Source of the DNA: Candidatus Aminicenantes bacterium
GTDB lineage: Bacteria; Acidobacteriota; Aminicenantia; Aminicenantales; UBA4085
Direction of reading: 5' to 3'
DNA: 64,000 bases
Assembly (NCBI GenBank): GCA_026393855.1
Contig: JAPKZJ010000070.1
Location: 55,753-119,752 of the forward strand
Positions 1 to 7,729 of this stretch are shown here, one piece after another (position 1 is the stretch's first letter; every line of letters starts with the position of its first letter). Below the pieces are notes generated by a model, which was not told where the DNA came from, did not search any database, and saw only the letters and a program-made list of their open reading frames with translations. The position numbers were made by a program, and so were the translations under genes.

Positions 1-234
1 AGCCTGCGAATCGATCCCTTCGTTCTGGGGGCGTCCACGGAAATGACCGCTCGCCTGACGGTGGGCAAGAAGATCTCTCGCAACATCATCCTCTTATACT
101 CGACTAACCTGACCAGCCAGAGGGAAGACCTCATCCGGCTGGAATGGGACTTCACTCAAAGCTTCGCTCTCGTCGCCGTCCGCGACGAGCGCGGGCGGCT
201 CAGCCTCGATGTCAAGGTTCGCAAGCGGTTCTAA
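1..234 (+). CDS. tamB: TamB-type translocation/assembly module protein, C-terminal end only
   Basis: The reading frame is open from base 1 to the TAA at 232-234, giving the last 77 residues of a protein that starts outside the window. The tail, with the segment LLYSTNLTSQREDLIRLEW and a final KVRKRF, resembles the conserved C-terminal beta-rich end of TamB (DUF490) proteins. TamB spans the periplasm and works with an Omp85 partner in delivering lipids or proteins to the outer membrane. The next gene encodes exactly such a partner and overlaps this one by 26 bases, which supports the call. The ATG at 43 is internal and is not the start. Confidence 0.7.
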   Translation, partial: SLRIDPFVLGASTEMTARLTVGKKISRNIILLYSTNLTSQREDLIRLEWDFTQSFALVAVRDERGRLSLDVKVRKRF

Positions 235-2950
235 GGTTGTCCGGGCCGCGGCCGTCGCCGCCCTGGCCTTGATCTTTGCCCTGATCGGAGCCGCTCCGGC
301 CGGAGCCGGTCAGGCCTCGGCCACCGTGACGTCCGTCTCCGTGTTTGTGGACGGCCTCCCCGCCGACGCCGATTTCGCGGCCCTGGTCCCGATCGCGCCG
401 GGCCTCGCCTTCTCGGCCAAGTCTTGCGACGCCGCTCTCCGACAGCTTTACCGGACCGGCCTTTTCGCGGATATCCAGATCCTCCGTCGGGAAGGGACGG
501 ACATCCGGCTGACCGTTCTGTTGGAGCGCCGGCTGACCACCCGAGCGGTGACGTTCCGTGGCGGACACGGGGTGTCCTCCCGACTGCTCAGCGAAAGCCT
601 GTTCGCCATCCGTCCCGACGCCCCTTACACGGAGAACTTGCGGGTCCGGGCCGAAGCTGAGCTGCGCGAGGCGCTGCGTCGGGAAGGCTATCTGAACGGT
701 GTCGTCATCAGCTCGGCCCGCCGGGTCAAGGACCGCCCGGCCGTGGACGTCCTGTTCGAAATCGTCCTGGGCGCGCGCTTCACCGTCAGCGCGATCGGTT
801 TCAAGGGCCGGCCGATCGCCGAACCGTCCACCTTGGCCCGGCTCATCAAAACCAAGCCGGGGAAGCCGTACAATCCGACGGTAGTGGAGGCGGATCTGGC
901 CCGCTTGAAAACCGCTTACAACGATCTTGGGTATCCGCGGGCCGAAATCTCACTCCGGGGACGGGTTTTCCACGAATCCGACAACACCGTATCCCTGAAT
1001 TTTTTCGTCGTCCCCCAGGAGCGGATCGTCATCGAGGTCAGGGGAGCGAAAGTCGATCAAGCGCCCCTCCGCGCCATCTGGGAGCAGCCTGTCTTCGAGG
1101 ATTGGGCCGTCGAACGGGCCGAAGCCCGCATTCTCGCCGACCTTCGAGCCGACGGCTACCTCTTCGCCGCGATCCGTTCCCGGATGGAGCGCACGCCGGA
1201 GGAGATTCGAGTCATCCACGAGGCTGTGCCGGGGGAGAAGGTCCGCCTTCGGGACGTTGTCATCGAGGGCGCGACCCACTTCGCTCCGGACGATCTGAAG
1301 CGGGCCCTGGGAGGAACGCCCAGGCTCCCGCTCGGCGGCGCGGCGGTCTATGACTTGCCGAGCCGGATTATCGACTATTATAAATCGCAGGGCTTCCCGG
1401 AGGCCCGGGCCGAGCTGAGCTTCCGATCGGCGGATCAAGCCACCGACGCCGTGTTGACCATCGTGGAAGGCCCCCGGCAGACGATCGAGCGCGTCACCGC
1501 AACCGGAGCCTTGCTCTTTACGGCGGAGGAGCTCCTGACCCAGGTGACGGCCGCCGCCGGCGGCGCCTATGTCTCGCCGTCCGTTCAACGGGACGTCGGC
1601 CGCTTGGAGGCCTTTTACGCCAACCGGGGCGTACGCGATACGAAGATCGTCGCCGCCGTCGAGACGGTGGCCGAAAACAGGCATACGGTGGAGTTCCGCA
1701 TCGTCGAAGGCCGCCGCCTCCGGGTGGAACGGATCGTGGTGGCCGGTTCCCCGATCACCCAGCGGCGTCTCATCGACCGCCAGCTCCGGCTGCGGGAGGG
1801 CGATTGGGCCGGGGCCGAAGCCATCCAGGAGTCCAAGCGGGAGTTGGAGCGATTGGGGGTCTTTTCCGAGATCCAGATCGAAGAGGTCCCGACCGGCCCG
1901 GAGACGGTCGACTTGGTCATCAACCTCCGCGAGGGCGAACGGAACTTGGTCAGCCTGGGATTGGGACTGGAGACCAAGAACGAACCGATGCGGCTGGACC
2001 TGGCCAAGAATGTCATCGGACCACGAGCCACGGCCGAATACACCCGCGGCAACGTCTTCGGACGGGCCGCCCAGCTCAGCCTGATCAGCCAGTTCAGCGA
2101 GCGGGAAAAGAGGGCCGTCGTCTCCTGGGAGGAGCCGTTCCTGTTCGGCTGGTCGATGCCGATCACTCTGAACGGCTGGGCGGAGAGCGAGGCCCGGGAA
2201 AGCTATGGGTTCGACCGCCGGGGCATCAGCCTGAGCGGGTCCCGGACCCTGGCCTCGGGCTGGATTTCGCTGACGACCTTGCGCTGGGCCAGCACCACCC
2301 TGAATTCCTTGGAGATCGCGGCGAACGAAGTCGACCGCCAGTTCTTTCCCTACTCGGCCACCTCGGTTTCGGAGACCTTCCTCCTCGACCGGCGCGATGA
2401 TTCTTTCAACCCGGAGCGGGGGACTTTCCTGAGCGGCGTGCTGGAATGGGCTTATCCGCTGTTTAAAGTCGAGTCGGATTACGTCAAGACCTTCGTCAAG
2501 GGCCAGGTTTACCAACCCCTCTTCGGCCGCTGGAATTTGAGCTTGACGGGCCGGGCCGGATTGGCCATGGGCCGCATCCCCATCCACGAGAGGTTCTTCG
2601 CCGGCGGCAGCAACTCCTTCCGTGGCCGGTCTTTCGACCGCCTGGGACCCAAAGACATCGGCTCGGATATGCCGGTCGGCGGCAAGGCGATTGTCCTTTT
2701 CAACCTGGAGCTGCGTTTCCCCTTGCTGCCTTCCTTGCCGGCCTTGACCGGCGCCGTTTTCTATGACGCCGGCAACGTCTTCGCCCACCGCGGCGATTTC
2801 AGCCTAGCCGGCTTGGAGAATGCCGTCGGGGCGGGCTTGCGCTACCGGACGCCGCTCGGCCCGATCCGCTTCGATCTCGGTTGGAACCTCAACGCGCCGG
2901 CCGGGCAGGCCCGGATGAAAATCTTCATCACCATCGGGGACGTCTTCTAA
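209..2950 (+). CDS. Omp85-family outer membrane assembly protein (BamA/TamA-like)
   Basis: A protein of 913 residues. It begins with a signal peptide (hydrophobic run AALALIFALIGAAPAGAG), followed by roughly 550 residues of repeated POTRA-like units and a C-terminal 16-stranded barrel region typical of bacterial surface antigen domains. The segment FFAGGSNSFRGRSFDRLGP matches the conserved barrel motif with the FRG(R) lock, and the last residue is Phe, as expected of a BAM-recognised barrel. It should insert into the outer membrane. The 26-base overlap with the tamB-like gene suggests a TamA role, but five or more POTRA-like units make a BamA role possible. The ATG at 209 is the first start that includes the whole signal peptide. 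Confidence 0.85.
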   Translation: MSRFASGSKVVRAAAVAALALIFALIGAAPAGAGQASATVTSVSVFVDGLPADADFAALVPIAPGLAFSAKSCDAALRQLYRTGLFADIQILRREGTDIRLTVLLERRLTTRAVTFRGGHGVSSRLLSESLFAIRPDAPYTENLRVRAEAELREALRREGYLNGVVISSARRVKDRPAVDVLFEIVLGARFTVSAIGFKGRPIAEPSTLARLIKTKPGKPYNPTVVEADLARLKTAYNDLGYPRAEISLRGRVFHESDNTVSLNFFVVPQERIVIEVRGAKVDQAPLRAIWEQPVFEDWAVERAEARILADLRADGYLFAAIRSRMERTPEEIRVIHEAVPGEKVRLRDVVIEGATHFAPDDLKRALGGTPRLPLGGAAVYDLPSRIIDYYKSQGFPEARAELSFRSADQATDAVLTIVEGPRQTIERVTATGALLFTAEELLTQVTAAAGGAYVSPSVQRDVGRLEAFYANRGVRDTKIVAAVETVAENRHTVEFRIVEGRRLRVERIVVAGSPITQRRLIDRQLRLREGDWAGAEAIQESKRELERLGVFSEIQIEEVPTGPETVDLVINLREGERNLVSLGLGLETKNEPMRLDLAKNVIGPRATAEYTRGNVFGRAAQLSLISQFSEREKRAVVSWEEPFLFGWSMPITLNGWAESEARESYGFDRRGISLSGSRTLASGWISLTTLRWASTTLNSLEIAANEVDRQFFPYSATSVSETFLLDRRDDSFNPERGTFLSGVLEWAYPLFKVESDYVKTFVKGQVYQPLFGRWNLSLTGRAGLAMGRIPIHERFFAGGSNSFRGRSFDRLGPKDIGSDMPVGGKAIVLFNLELRFPLLPSLPALTGAVFYDAGNVFAHRGDFSLAGLENAVGAGLRYRTPLGPIRFDLGWNLNAPAGQARMKIFITIGDVF

Positions 2951-2951
2951 A

Positions 2952-3659
2952 ATGCGTCGAAACATCCTTCTTTTGGCGGCCACGGCCGGATTCCTCCTCC
3001 AGCCTGTTCCCGCGGCGGCTCAGAATCGGCCCGTGGATTGCGTCGCGGCCGTGGTCAACGGCGGAATCATCACCCGATTCGACGTCGAGGTGGCGGATGC
3101 GTTTGGTTTATTCGAGCGGGTGGCCGTGGCCCCCCGGGTCATCTCCGCCGATCCGAGCGCTCCGAAAAGCCAGGCCCAGACCGCCGCCCCAGCCGCCCGG
3201 CGAGCGGCCCTGTTGAACCTGCTGATCGACCAGAAGCTCGTCGTCGATCAGGTCCGCCCTTCCGCCGCGGCGCCCGATCCGGCGGCCGTCGACGCGGAAT
3301 GGCGGAAGCTCCTGGCCCGGGCCGGCGCGGCCTCAATCCGGAGCAGCCTGGACCGGTTGGGCATGAACGAGGCCGGCGTCCGTCCGTATATCGAAGAGAA
3401 GGTGCTGTTCCGAAAAACCCTCGATGATCGCTTTCTGCGGACGGTCAGCGTCAGCCTGCGGGAAATCGAATCCTTTTATGCCGAGACTTACGTTCCCGCC
3501 CGGAAGGCCGAAGGCCAGCCGGCGCGGCCTTTGGTCGAGGTCCTGGATGCCATCGAAGCCGAGATCAAGAAGGCCAAGATCGAAGCCCAGGCCACGGCCT
3601 GGATCGACGCGCTGAGGGATCAAGCCGGAGTGGAGATTAGAACCGACTGTTTAAAATAG
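2952..3659 (+). CDS. SurA-like periplasmic chaperone lacking a rotamase domain
   Basis: A protein of 235 residues starting one base after the stop of the Omp85 gene, so clearly co-transcribed. It has a signal peptide (ILLLAATAGFLLQPVPAAAQ) and then VAAVVNGGIITRFDVEVA, the typical opening of the SurA/PpiD N-terminal chaperone domain. A helical region follows (LLNLLIDQKLVVDQV), also typical. No parvulin domain is present: the protein stops about where the PPIase domain would begin. It probably holds unfolded outer-membrane proteins in the periplasm for the neighbouring Omp85 protein. The family call is firm; the client is inferred from context. Confidence 0.75.
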   Translation: MRRNILLLAATAGFLLQPVPAAAQNRPVDCVAAVVNGGIITRFDVEVADAFGLFERVAVAPRVISADPSAPKSQAQTAAPAARRAALLNLLIDQKLVVDQVRPSAAAPDPAAVDAEWRKLLARAGAASIRSSLDRLGMNEAGVRPYIEEKVLFRKTLDDRFLRTVSVSLREIESFYAETYVPARKAEGQPARPLVEVLDAIEAEIKKAKIEAQATAWIDALRDQAGVEIRTDCLK

Positions 3660-3679
3660 AGCAGAAACCGGAGATCGCG

Positions 3680-4600
3680 ATGAAGAAGGCCGCTTTTCTA
3701 TTTCCCGGACAAGGATCCCAGGCCGTCGGCATGGGTAAGAGCTTCTACGACTATGCCGACGAGGCCAAGAAGCTGTTCCGCGCGGCCGACGACGTCCTCG
3801 GCTTTTCCCTCTCGCGCCTGTGCTTCGAAGGCCCCGAGGAGGATCTGCGGCTGACCCGCAACACCCAGCCCGCCCTGCTCGTCGTCAGCGTCATCGCCTA
3901 CCGTCTTCTCGAGCGCGAGCCGGCCGTCGCGGCGGGCCACAGCCTGGGCGAGTATTCGGCCTTGGTCGCGGCCGGGGCTCTCGACTTCGAGGATGCCGTC
4001 CGGCTCGTCCACAAGCGCGGCACGTACATGCAGGACGCCGTCCCCGTCGGCGCGGGCGCCATGGCTGCCGTTCTGGGGATGCCGTACGAGGCGCTGGAGA
4101 CCTGCCTGGCCCATGTGACACAGGGCGCTGTTCAGGTCGCCAACTGGAACAGCCCCGACCAGATCGTCATTTCCGGCGACAAGGCCGCCGTCGAGGAGGC
4201 TCTCCGGCTGGCCAAGCCGCCCAAGTCGGTGATGCTCCCGGTCAGCGCCCCGTTCCATTCGCCCCTGATGAAGCCGGCCGAAGACCGCCTGGCCGCGGAT
4301 CTCGACGCGATCGCCTTCCGCGATCTTCGCTTTCCCGTCGTCAACAACGTCGACGCGCGCCGGATCACCGCGGCGGCCGAGGCCCGCGACGGGCTGAAGC
4401 GACAGGTCAGCCGGCCGGTTCTCTGGACCAAGGCCATGGAGACCCTGCGCGAGGAGGGGATCGACGTCTTCGTCGAGACGGGGCCGGGCAAGGTCCTGTC
4501 GGGGCTGATGAAGCGGATCGGCCGGGGCTGGCCGCACCCGTTCGTCCTGGCGAACGTCGAGGATCGGGACTCGCTGGAGACGGCGGCCGCCGCGCTCTGA
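3680..4600 (+). CDS. fabD: Malonyl-CoA:ACP transacylase
   Basis: A protein of 306 residues, normal for FabD. It opens with AAFLFPGQGSQAVGMG (the GQGSQ oxyanion-hole motif) and carries the nucleophile elbow GHSLGEYSAL with Ser88. A His in SAPFHSPLM near residue 195 completes the dyad, and FVETGPGKVLSGLMKR is the usual C-terminal motif. It loads malonyl groups onto acyl carrier protein in the cytoplasmic fatty acid pathway. No other fab genes are adjacent. It lies 20 bases downstream of the SurA-like gene and is probably read from the same transcript. Confidence 0.95.
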   Translation: MKKAAFLFPGQGSQAVGMGKSFYDYADEAKKLFRAADDVLGFSLSRLCFEGPEEDLRLTRNTQPALLVVSVIAYRLLEREPAVAAGHSLGEYSALVAAGALDFEDAVRLVHKRGTYMQDAVPVGAGAMAAVLGMPYEALETCLAHVTQGAVQVANWNSPDQIVISGDKAAVEEALRLAKPPKSVMLPVSAPFHSPLMKPAEDRLAADLDAIAFRDLRFPVVNNVDARRITAAAEARDGLKRQVSRPVLWTKAMETLREEGIDVFVETGPGKVLSGLMKRIGRGWPHPFVLANVEDRDSLETAAAAL

Positions 4601-4607
4601 CCCAGAC

Positions 4608-5150
4608 TTAGGGGTTCTCCCGGACCAGGCCGGGGCCGTACTTGACGAAATACTCCGCGGCCGAATAGACTGCCGCGGCCATGGTCAGCCACAGAAAAAC
4701 CCGCGGGGCGCCGGCCAGCGAGCCCAGCCACGCGGGCTTCACGAGGAGCAGCGAGATGGCCGCGGTCTCGAGCCAGACCTTGATCTTGCCCGGCCAGGAC
4801 GCGGCGATGACGATGCCCTTGGACGCGGCGATGGCCCGGAAGCCCGTCACCGCCAACTCCCGGCCGATGATGACGACGGCCATCCAGGCCGGGACATTCC
4901 CCGCTTCGACCAGGCAGACGAAGGCGGCCGTGATCAGCAGCTTGTCCGCGATCGGGTCGAGAAGCTTGCCCAGCTCGGTGATGGCGTTGGTCCGCCGGGC
5001 CAGGATGCCGTCCACCGTGTCGGTCAGCATGGCCAGCCAGAAGACGCCCAGGGCGAACCATTCATGGCCCCGGAAGCCGGCCAGCAGGAAGGCCATGAGG
5101 ACGGGCACCAGCAGGATGCGGAAGGTCGTCAGGGCGTTGGGCGCGTTCAT
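4608..5150 (-). CDS. pgsA: CDP-diacylglycerol-glycerol-3-phosphate 3-phosphatidyltransferase
   Basis: A membrane protein of 180 residues. It carries the CDP-alcohol phosphotransferase signature D-G-x2-A-R-x8-G-x3-D-x3-D, seen as DGILARR...ELGKLLDPIAD, and several hydrophobic helices. It makes phosphatidylglycerol phosphate at the inner membrane. I chose the ATG at 5150 (MNAPNALTTFRI), where family similarity starts; the open frame runs 24 codons further upstream but that part looks like translated noncoding sequence. It converges with fabD (7 bases between stops) and diverges from the sortilin-like gene at 5304. Confidence 0.9.
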   Translation of the reverse strand: MNAPNALTTFRILLVPVLMAFLLAGFRGHEWFALGVFWLAMLTDTVDGILARRTNAITELGKLLDPIADKLLITAAFVCLVEAGNVPAWMAVVIIGRELAVTGFRAIAASKGIVIAASWPGKIKVWLETAAISLLLVKPAWLGSLAGAPRVFLWLTMAAAVYSAAEYFVKYGPGLVRENP

Positions 5151-5162
5151 GATCGCTGGCGT

Positions 5163-5191
5163 AGCGTAGCGCAATTCCCCGGGCCGGTCAA
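5163..5191 (-). promoter_or_regulatory. Predicted sigma70-type promoter of pgsA
   Basis: On the minus strand, TTGACC (5191-5186) is followed after 17 bases by TACGCT (5168-5163), about 12 bases from the start codon region of pgsA. The -35 box is good and the -10 box weak. Confidence 0.4.
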
Positions 5192-5215
5192 ACCGCCCTC
5201 CCCGGGCGGGTCCGG

Positions 5216-5244
5216 TTGCCACGGGGCCGCGTCGGGACTAGAAT
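5216..5244 (+). promoter_or_regulatory. Predicted sigma70-type promoter of the sortilin-like gene
   Basis: TTGCCA at 5216-5221, a 17-base spacer and TAGAAT at 5239-5244. The expected transcript leader of about 50 bases carries a clear ribosome binding site, GGAGG at 5291-5295, 8 bases before the ATG at 5304. Confidence 0.55.
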
Positions 5245-5303
5245 GCCTCGCGGGAGCCCGCCCTCCCCGGGCGTCGAGCTCACTCGGAACGGAGGTTTCC
5301 CTC

Positions 5304-7712
5304 ATGCGATCCCCGCATCCCACAGTACCTCGGCTCGTTCTCCTGGCAGCCGCCGGGCTGGCCGCCTTCGCGGCCCTGCTCCCGGCCCAGCGGCCGGACC
5401 AGGCGCCGACTCGAATCGTCGGCACCGATCCGCAGCTCCGCCTGGCCTGGTACGACCAGTTCGTCCAGATGAAGGCGGTGTCCAAATACAAAGACCTTAA
5501 ATGGCAGTTCCTCGGCCCGACCAACATCAGCGGCCGCATCACCGACGTCGCGGTCGTGTCGCCCAAGGGCCAAATTTATACGATCTATGTCGGCGCGGCC
5601 TCGGGTGGCGTCTGGAAGACGGATAACGAGGGCACGACCTGGGAACCGGTGTTCGACCAGGGCCCTTCGGCGGCCGTCGGCACGCTGGCCTTGGATCCCT
5701 CCGACCCGAAGACCCTTTATGTCGGGACGGGCGAAGCCAACATCTTCCGTAGCTCCCAATCGGGGACCGGCGTCTATAAGACCGCCGACGGCGGTAAGAC
5801 CTGGACCCACCTGGGCCTGGCGGGGACGGGCACCATCGCCCGTATTGTGGTCCATCCCTCCGACAGGAAGATCATTTACGTAGCCGCATCCGGCAACGAG
5901 TGGACCCGGAACCCCGATCGGGGCGTCTACAAGACGGTCGACGGCGGTACGACCTGGGAGAAAGTCCTTTTCATCTCCGATGAGGCCGGGGCCATCGATC
6001 TGCGGATCGATCCCCAGGACTCGCAAACGCTGTACGCGGCGACGTGGCAGAGGACGCGCAAGAAATGGAACGATCCCCGCAACGAGCCGACTACGTCCGG
6101 CAGCGGAATCTGGAAGACAATCGACGCCGGCCGGACCTGGACGCCGATCAACGCCGGCCTGCCCGAGGCCCGCTTCCGCGGCCGCATCGGGCTGGACGTC
6201 TGCTTGACCAAGCCCAACGTGGTGTATGCCTTCCTCGATAATTACGAAAAGGCCCGCGAGCCGAGCGAAGAAGAGAAAGCCGACTCCTACGGCCTGCCGT
6301 CGGCCGGGATCATCAAGGGCGCAACGGTCTACCGTTCCGACGACAAGGGCGGCTCCTGGACCCGGGTGAGCGGCCTGACGCCGGAGCAGAAATCGTTCAT
6401 GGAAAGCCATTCCAACACCTACGGCTGGGTCTTCGGCCGGATTCGGGTCGACCCCAACGACGACAACACGGTCTACACCATGGGCCTGCCGTTCTGCGCC
6501 TCGAACGACGGCGGCAAGACCTTCCGGACCGTGCCCGGCCCCGGCGGCGATCATCACGCCCTGTGGATCGATCCCGCCAATTCTTCCTACCTGGTCAAGG
6601 CCTTCGACCAGGGTGTAGCCGTGTCCTACGACAAGGGCAAGAATTGGCGCTATTTCCAGAGCCAGATCCCGGTCTGCCAGTTCTTCGACATCGCCTACGA
6701 CATGGCCGTCCCGTTCAAGGTCTACGGCTCGATGCAGGACCACGGAAGCTTCCGGGCCCCGGTCGACCTAGGCCGCGGCCGCGACCGCATCCCGGCCCAG
6801 GCCTTCGAGAATGCCCCGGGCGGCGAGGGCTCCAATCACGCCATCGACCCCGGCAACCCCAACCTGGTCTATTCGGCGGGCTTCTACGGCACCATCGCCC
6901 GGGCCGAATACGGCCTGCCCGGTACGGCGTCCGGCCGCCCCTCCAGCAAGACGCTCCTGCCGCGGGCCTTCGAGAACGAGCCGCCGCTGCGCGGCCAGTG
7001 GCTGGCGCCCTTCATCCTCTCGCCGCACAACTCCTCGATCGTCTACCACGGCATGCAATTCCTCTTCCGTTCGCTCGATCGCGGCGACACCTGGGAGAAG
7101 ATCAGTCCCGACTTGACGGCGCCGATCCCCTCCGAGATGGGCGATATTCCCTATCACACCCTGTTCGCCCTGTCCGAGTCGCCGCTTCGATCGGGGCTCG
7201 TCTATGCCGGGACCGACGACGGCCGGGTCTGGGTGACCCGGGACGGCGGCAAAGCCTGGTCCGAAATTGGGGCCGGGCTGCCGGCGAAGAAGTGGGTTTC
7301 CCGCCTGGTCGCGTCCAAGTACGCCTTGGGCACGGTCTACATGACCCAGAACGGCAAGCGCGACGACGACATGGCCGCCTACGTCTGGAAGTCGACCGAC
7401 TACGGCAAAACCTGGGTCTCGATCGCCGCCGGCATTCCCCTCGGCCCGGTCAACGTCATCCGGGAAGACCCGGTCGACCGCAACGTTCTTTATGTCGGAA
7501 CGGACGGCGGCGTCTTCGTCACCAACGACGCCGGCAAGACCTGGGCGGCGCTCGGGGCAGGACTGCCATTCGTCTACGTTCACGACCTGATCGTCCACCC
7601 GCGCGACAACATCGTCGTCATCGCGACGCACGGCCGGGGGATGTGGGCGCTGGATGCCAACCCGGTCAACGGCAAGGACAAGCGTTCGTCGCGATTCTGG
7701 GAAGAAGACTAG
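5304..7712 (+). CDS. Exported sortilin/VPS10-like Asp-box (BNR) repeat protein, copy 1
   Basis: A protein of 802 residues with a signal peptide (LVLLAAAGLAAFAALLPAQ). It has about eleven Asp-box repeats of the form S-x-D-x-G-x-T-W, for example KTADGGKTWTHL, KTVDGGTTWEKV, RSLDRGDTWEKI and KSTDYGKTWVSI, spaced as in the ten-bladed VPS10/sortilin propeller. Such proteins are often annotated as glycosyl hydrolases, but Asp-boxes are structural and no catalytic residues are identifiable. The substrate is therefore unknown; peptide binding would fit the nearby dipeptidase gene. The frame is open upstream to 5064, but the GGAGG at 5291 and the signal peptide fix the start at 5304. A close paralogue follows 17 bases later. 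Confidence 0.8.
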   Translation: MRSPHPTVPRLVLLAAAGLAAFAALLPAQRPDQAPTRIVGTDPQLRLAWYDQFVQMKAVSKYKDLKWQFLGPTNISGRITDVAVVSPKGQIYTIYVGAASGGVWKTDNEGTTWEPVFDQGPSAAVGTLALDPSDPKTLYVGTGEANIFRSSQSGTGVYKTADGGKTWTHLGLAGTGTIARIVVHPSDRKIIYVAASGNEWTRNPDRGVYKTVDGGTTWEKVLFISDEAGAIDLRIDPQDSQTLYAATWQRTRKKWNDPRNEPTTSGSGIWKTIDAGRTWTPINAGLPEARFRGRIGLDVCLTKPNVVYAFLDNYEKAREPSEEEKADSYGLPSAGIIKGATVYRSDDKGGSWTRVSGLTPEQKSFMESHSNTYGWVFGRIRVDPNDDNTVYTMGLPFCASNDGGKTFRTVPGPGGDHHALWIDPANSSYLVKAFDQGVAVSYDKGKNWRYFQSQIPVCQFFDIAYDMAVPFKVYGSMQDHGSFRAPVDLGRGRDRIPAQAFENAPGGEGSNHAIDPGNPNLVYSAGFYGTIARAEYGLPGTASGRPSSKTLLPRAFENEPPLRGQWLAPFILSPHNSSIVYHGMQFLFRSLDRGDTWEKISPDLTAPIPSEMGDIPYHTLFALSESPLRSGLVYAGTDDGRVWVTRDGGKAWSEIGAGLPAKKWVSRLVASKYALGTVYMTQNGKRDDDMAAYVWKSTDYGKTWVSIAAGIPLGPVNVIREDPVDRNVLYVGTDGGVFVTNDAGKTWAALGAGLPFVYVHDLIVHPRDNIVVIATHGRGMWALDANPVNGKDKRSSRFWEED

Positions 7713-7729
7713 AGCCCATGGGAGGCGCC

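Noticed and set aside
950..2788. A 612-codon open frame on the minus strand opposite the Omp85 gene
   Set aside because: Antisense shadow; the plus-strand frame has signal peptide, POTRA-like units and barrel motif.
5064..5303. Extension of the first sortilin-like gene upstream to 5064
   Set aside because: It would cross the pgsA gene and the divergent promoters; GGAGG at 5291 and the signal peptide fix the start at 5304.
6563..7729. Extension of the second sortilin-like gene upstream to 6563
   Set aside because: That part is an out-of-frame shadow of copy 1; the signal peptide and GGAGG set the start at 7730.
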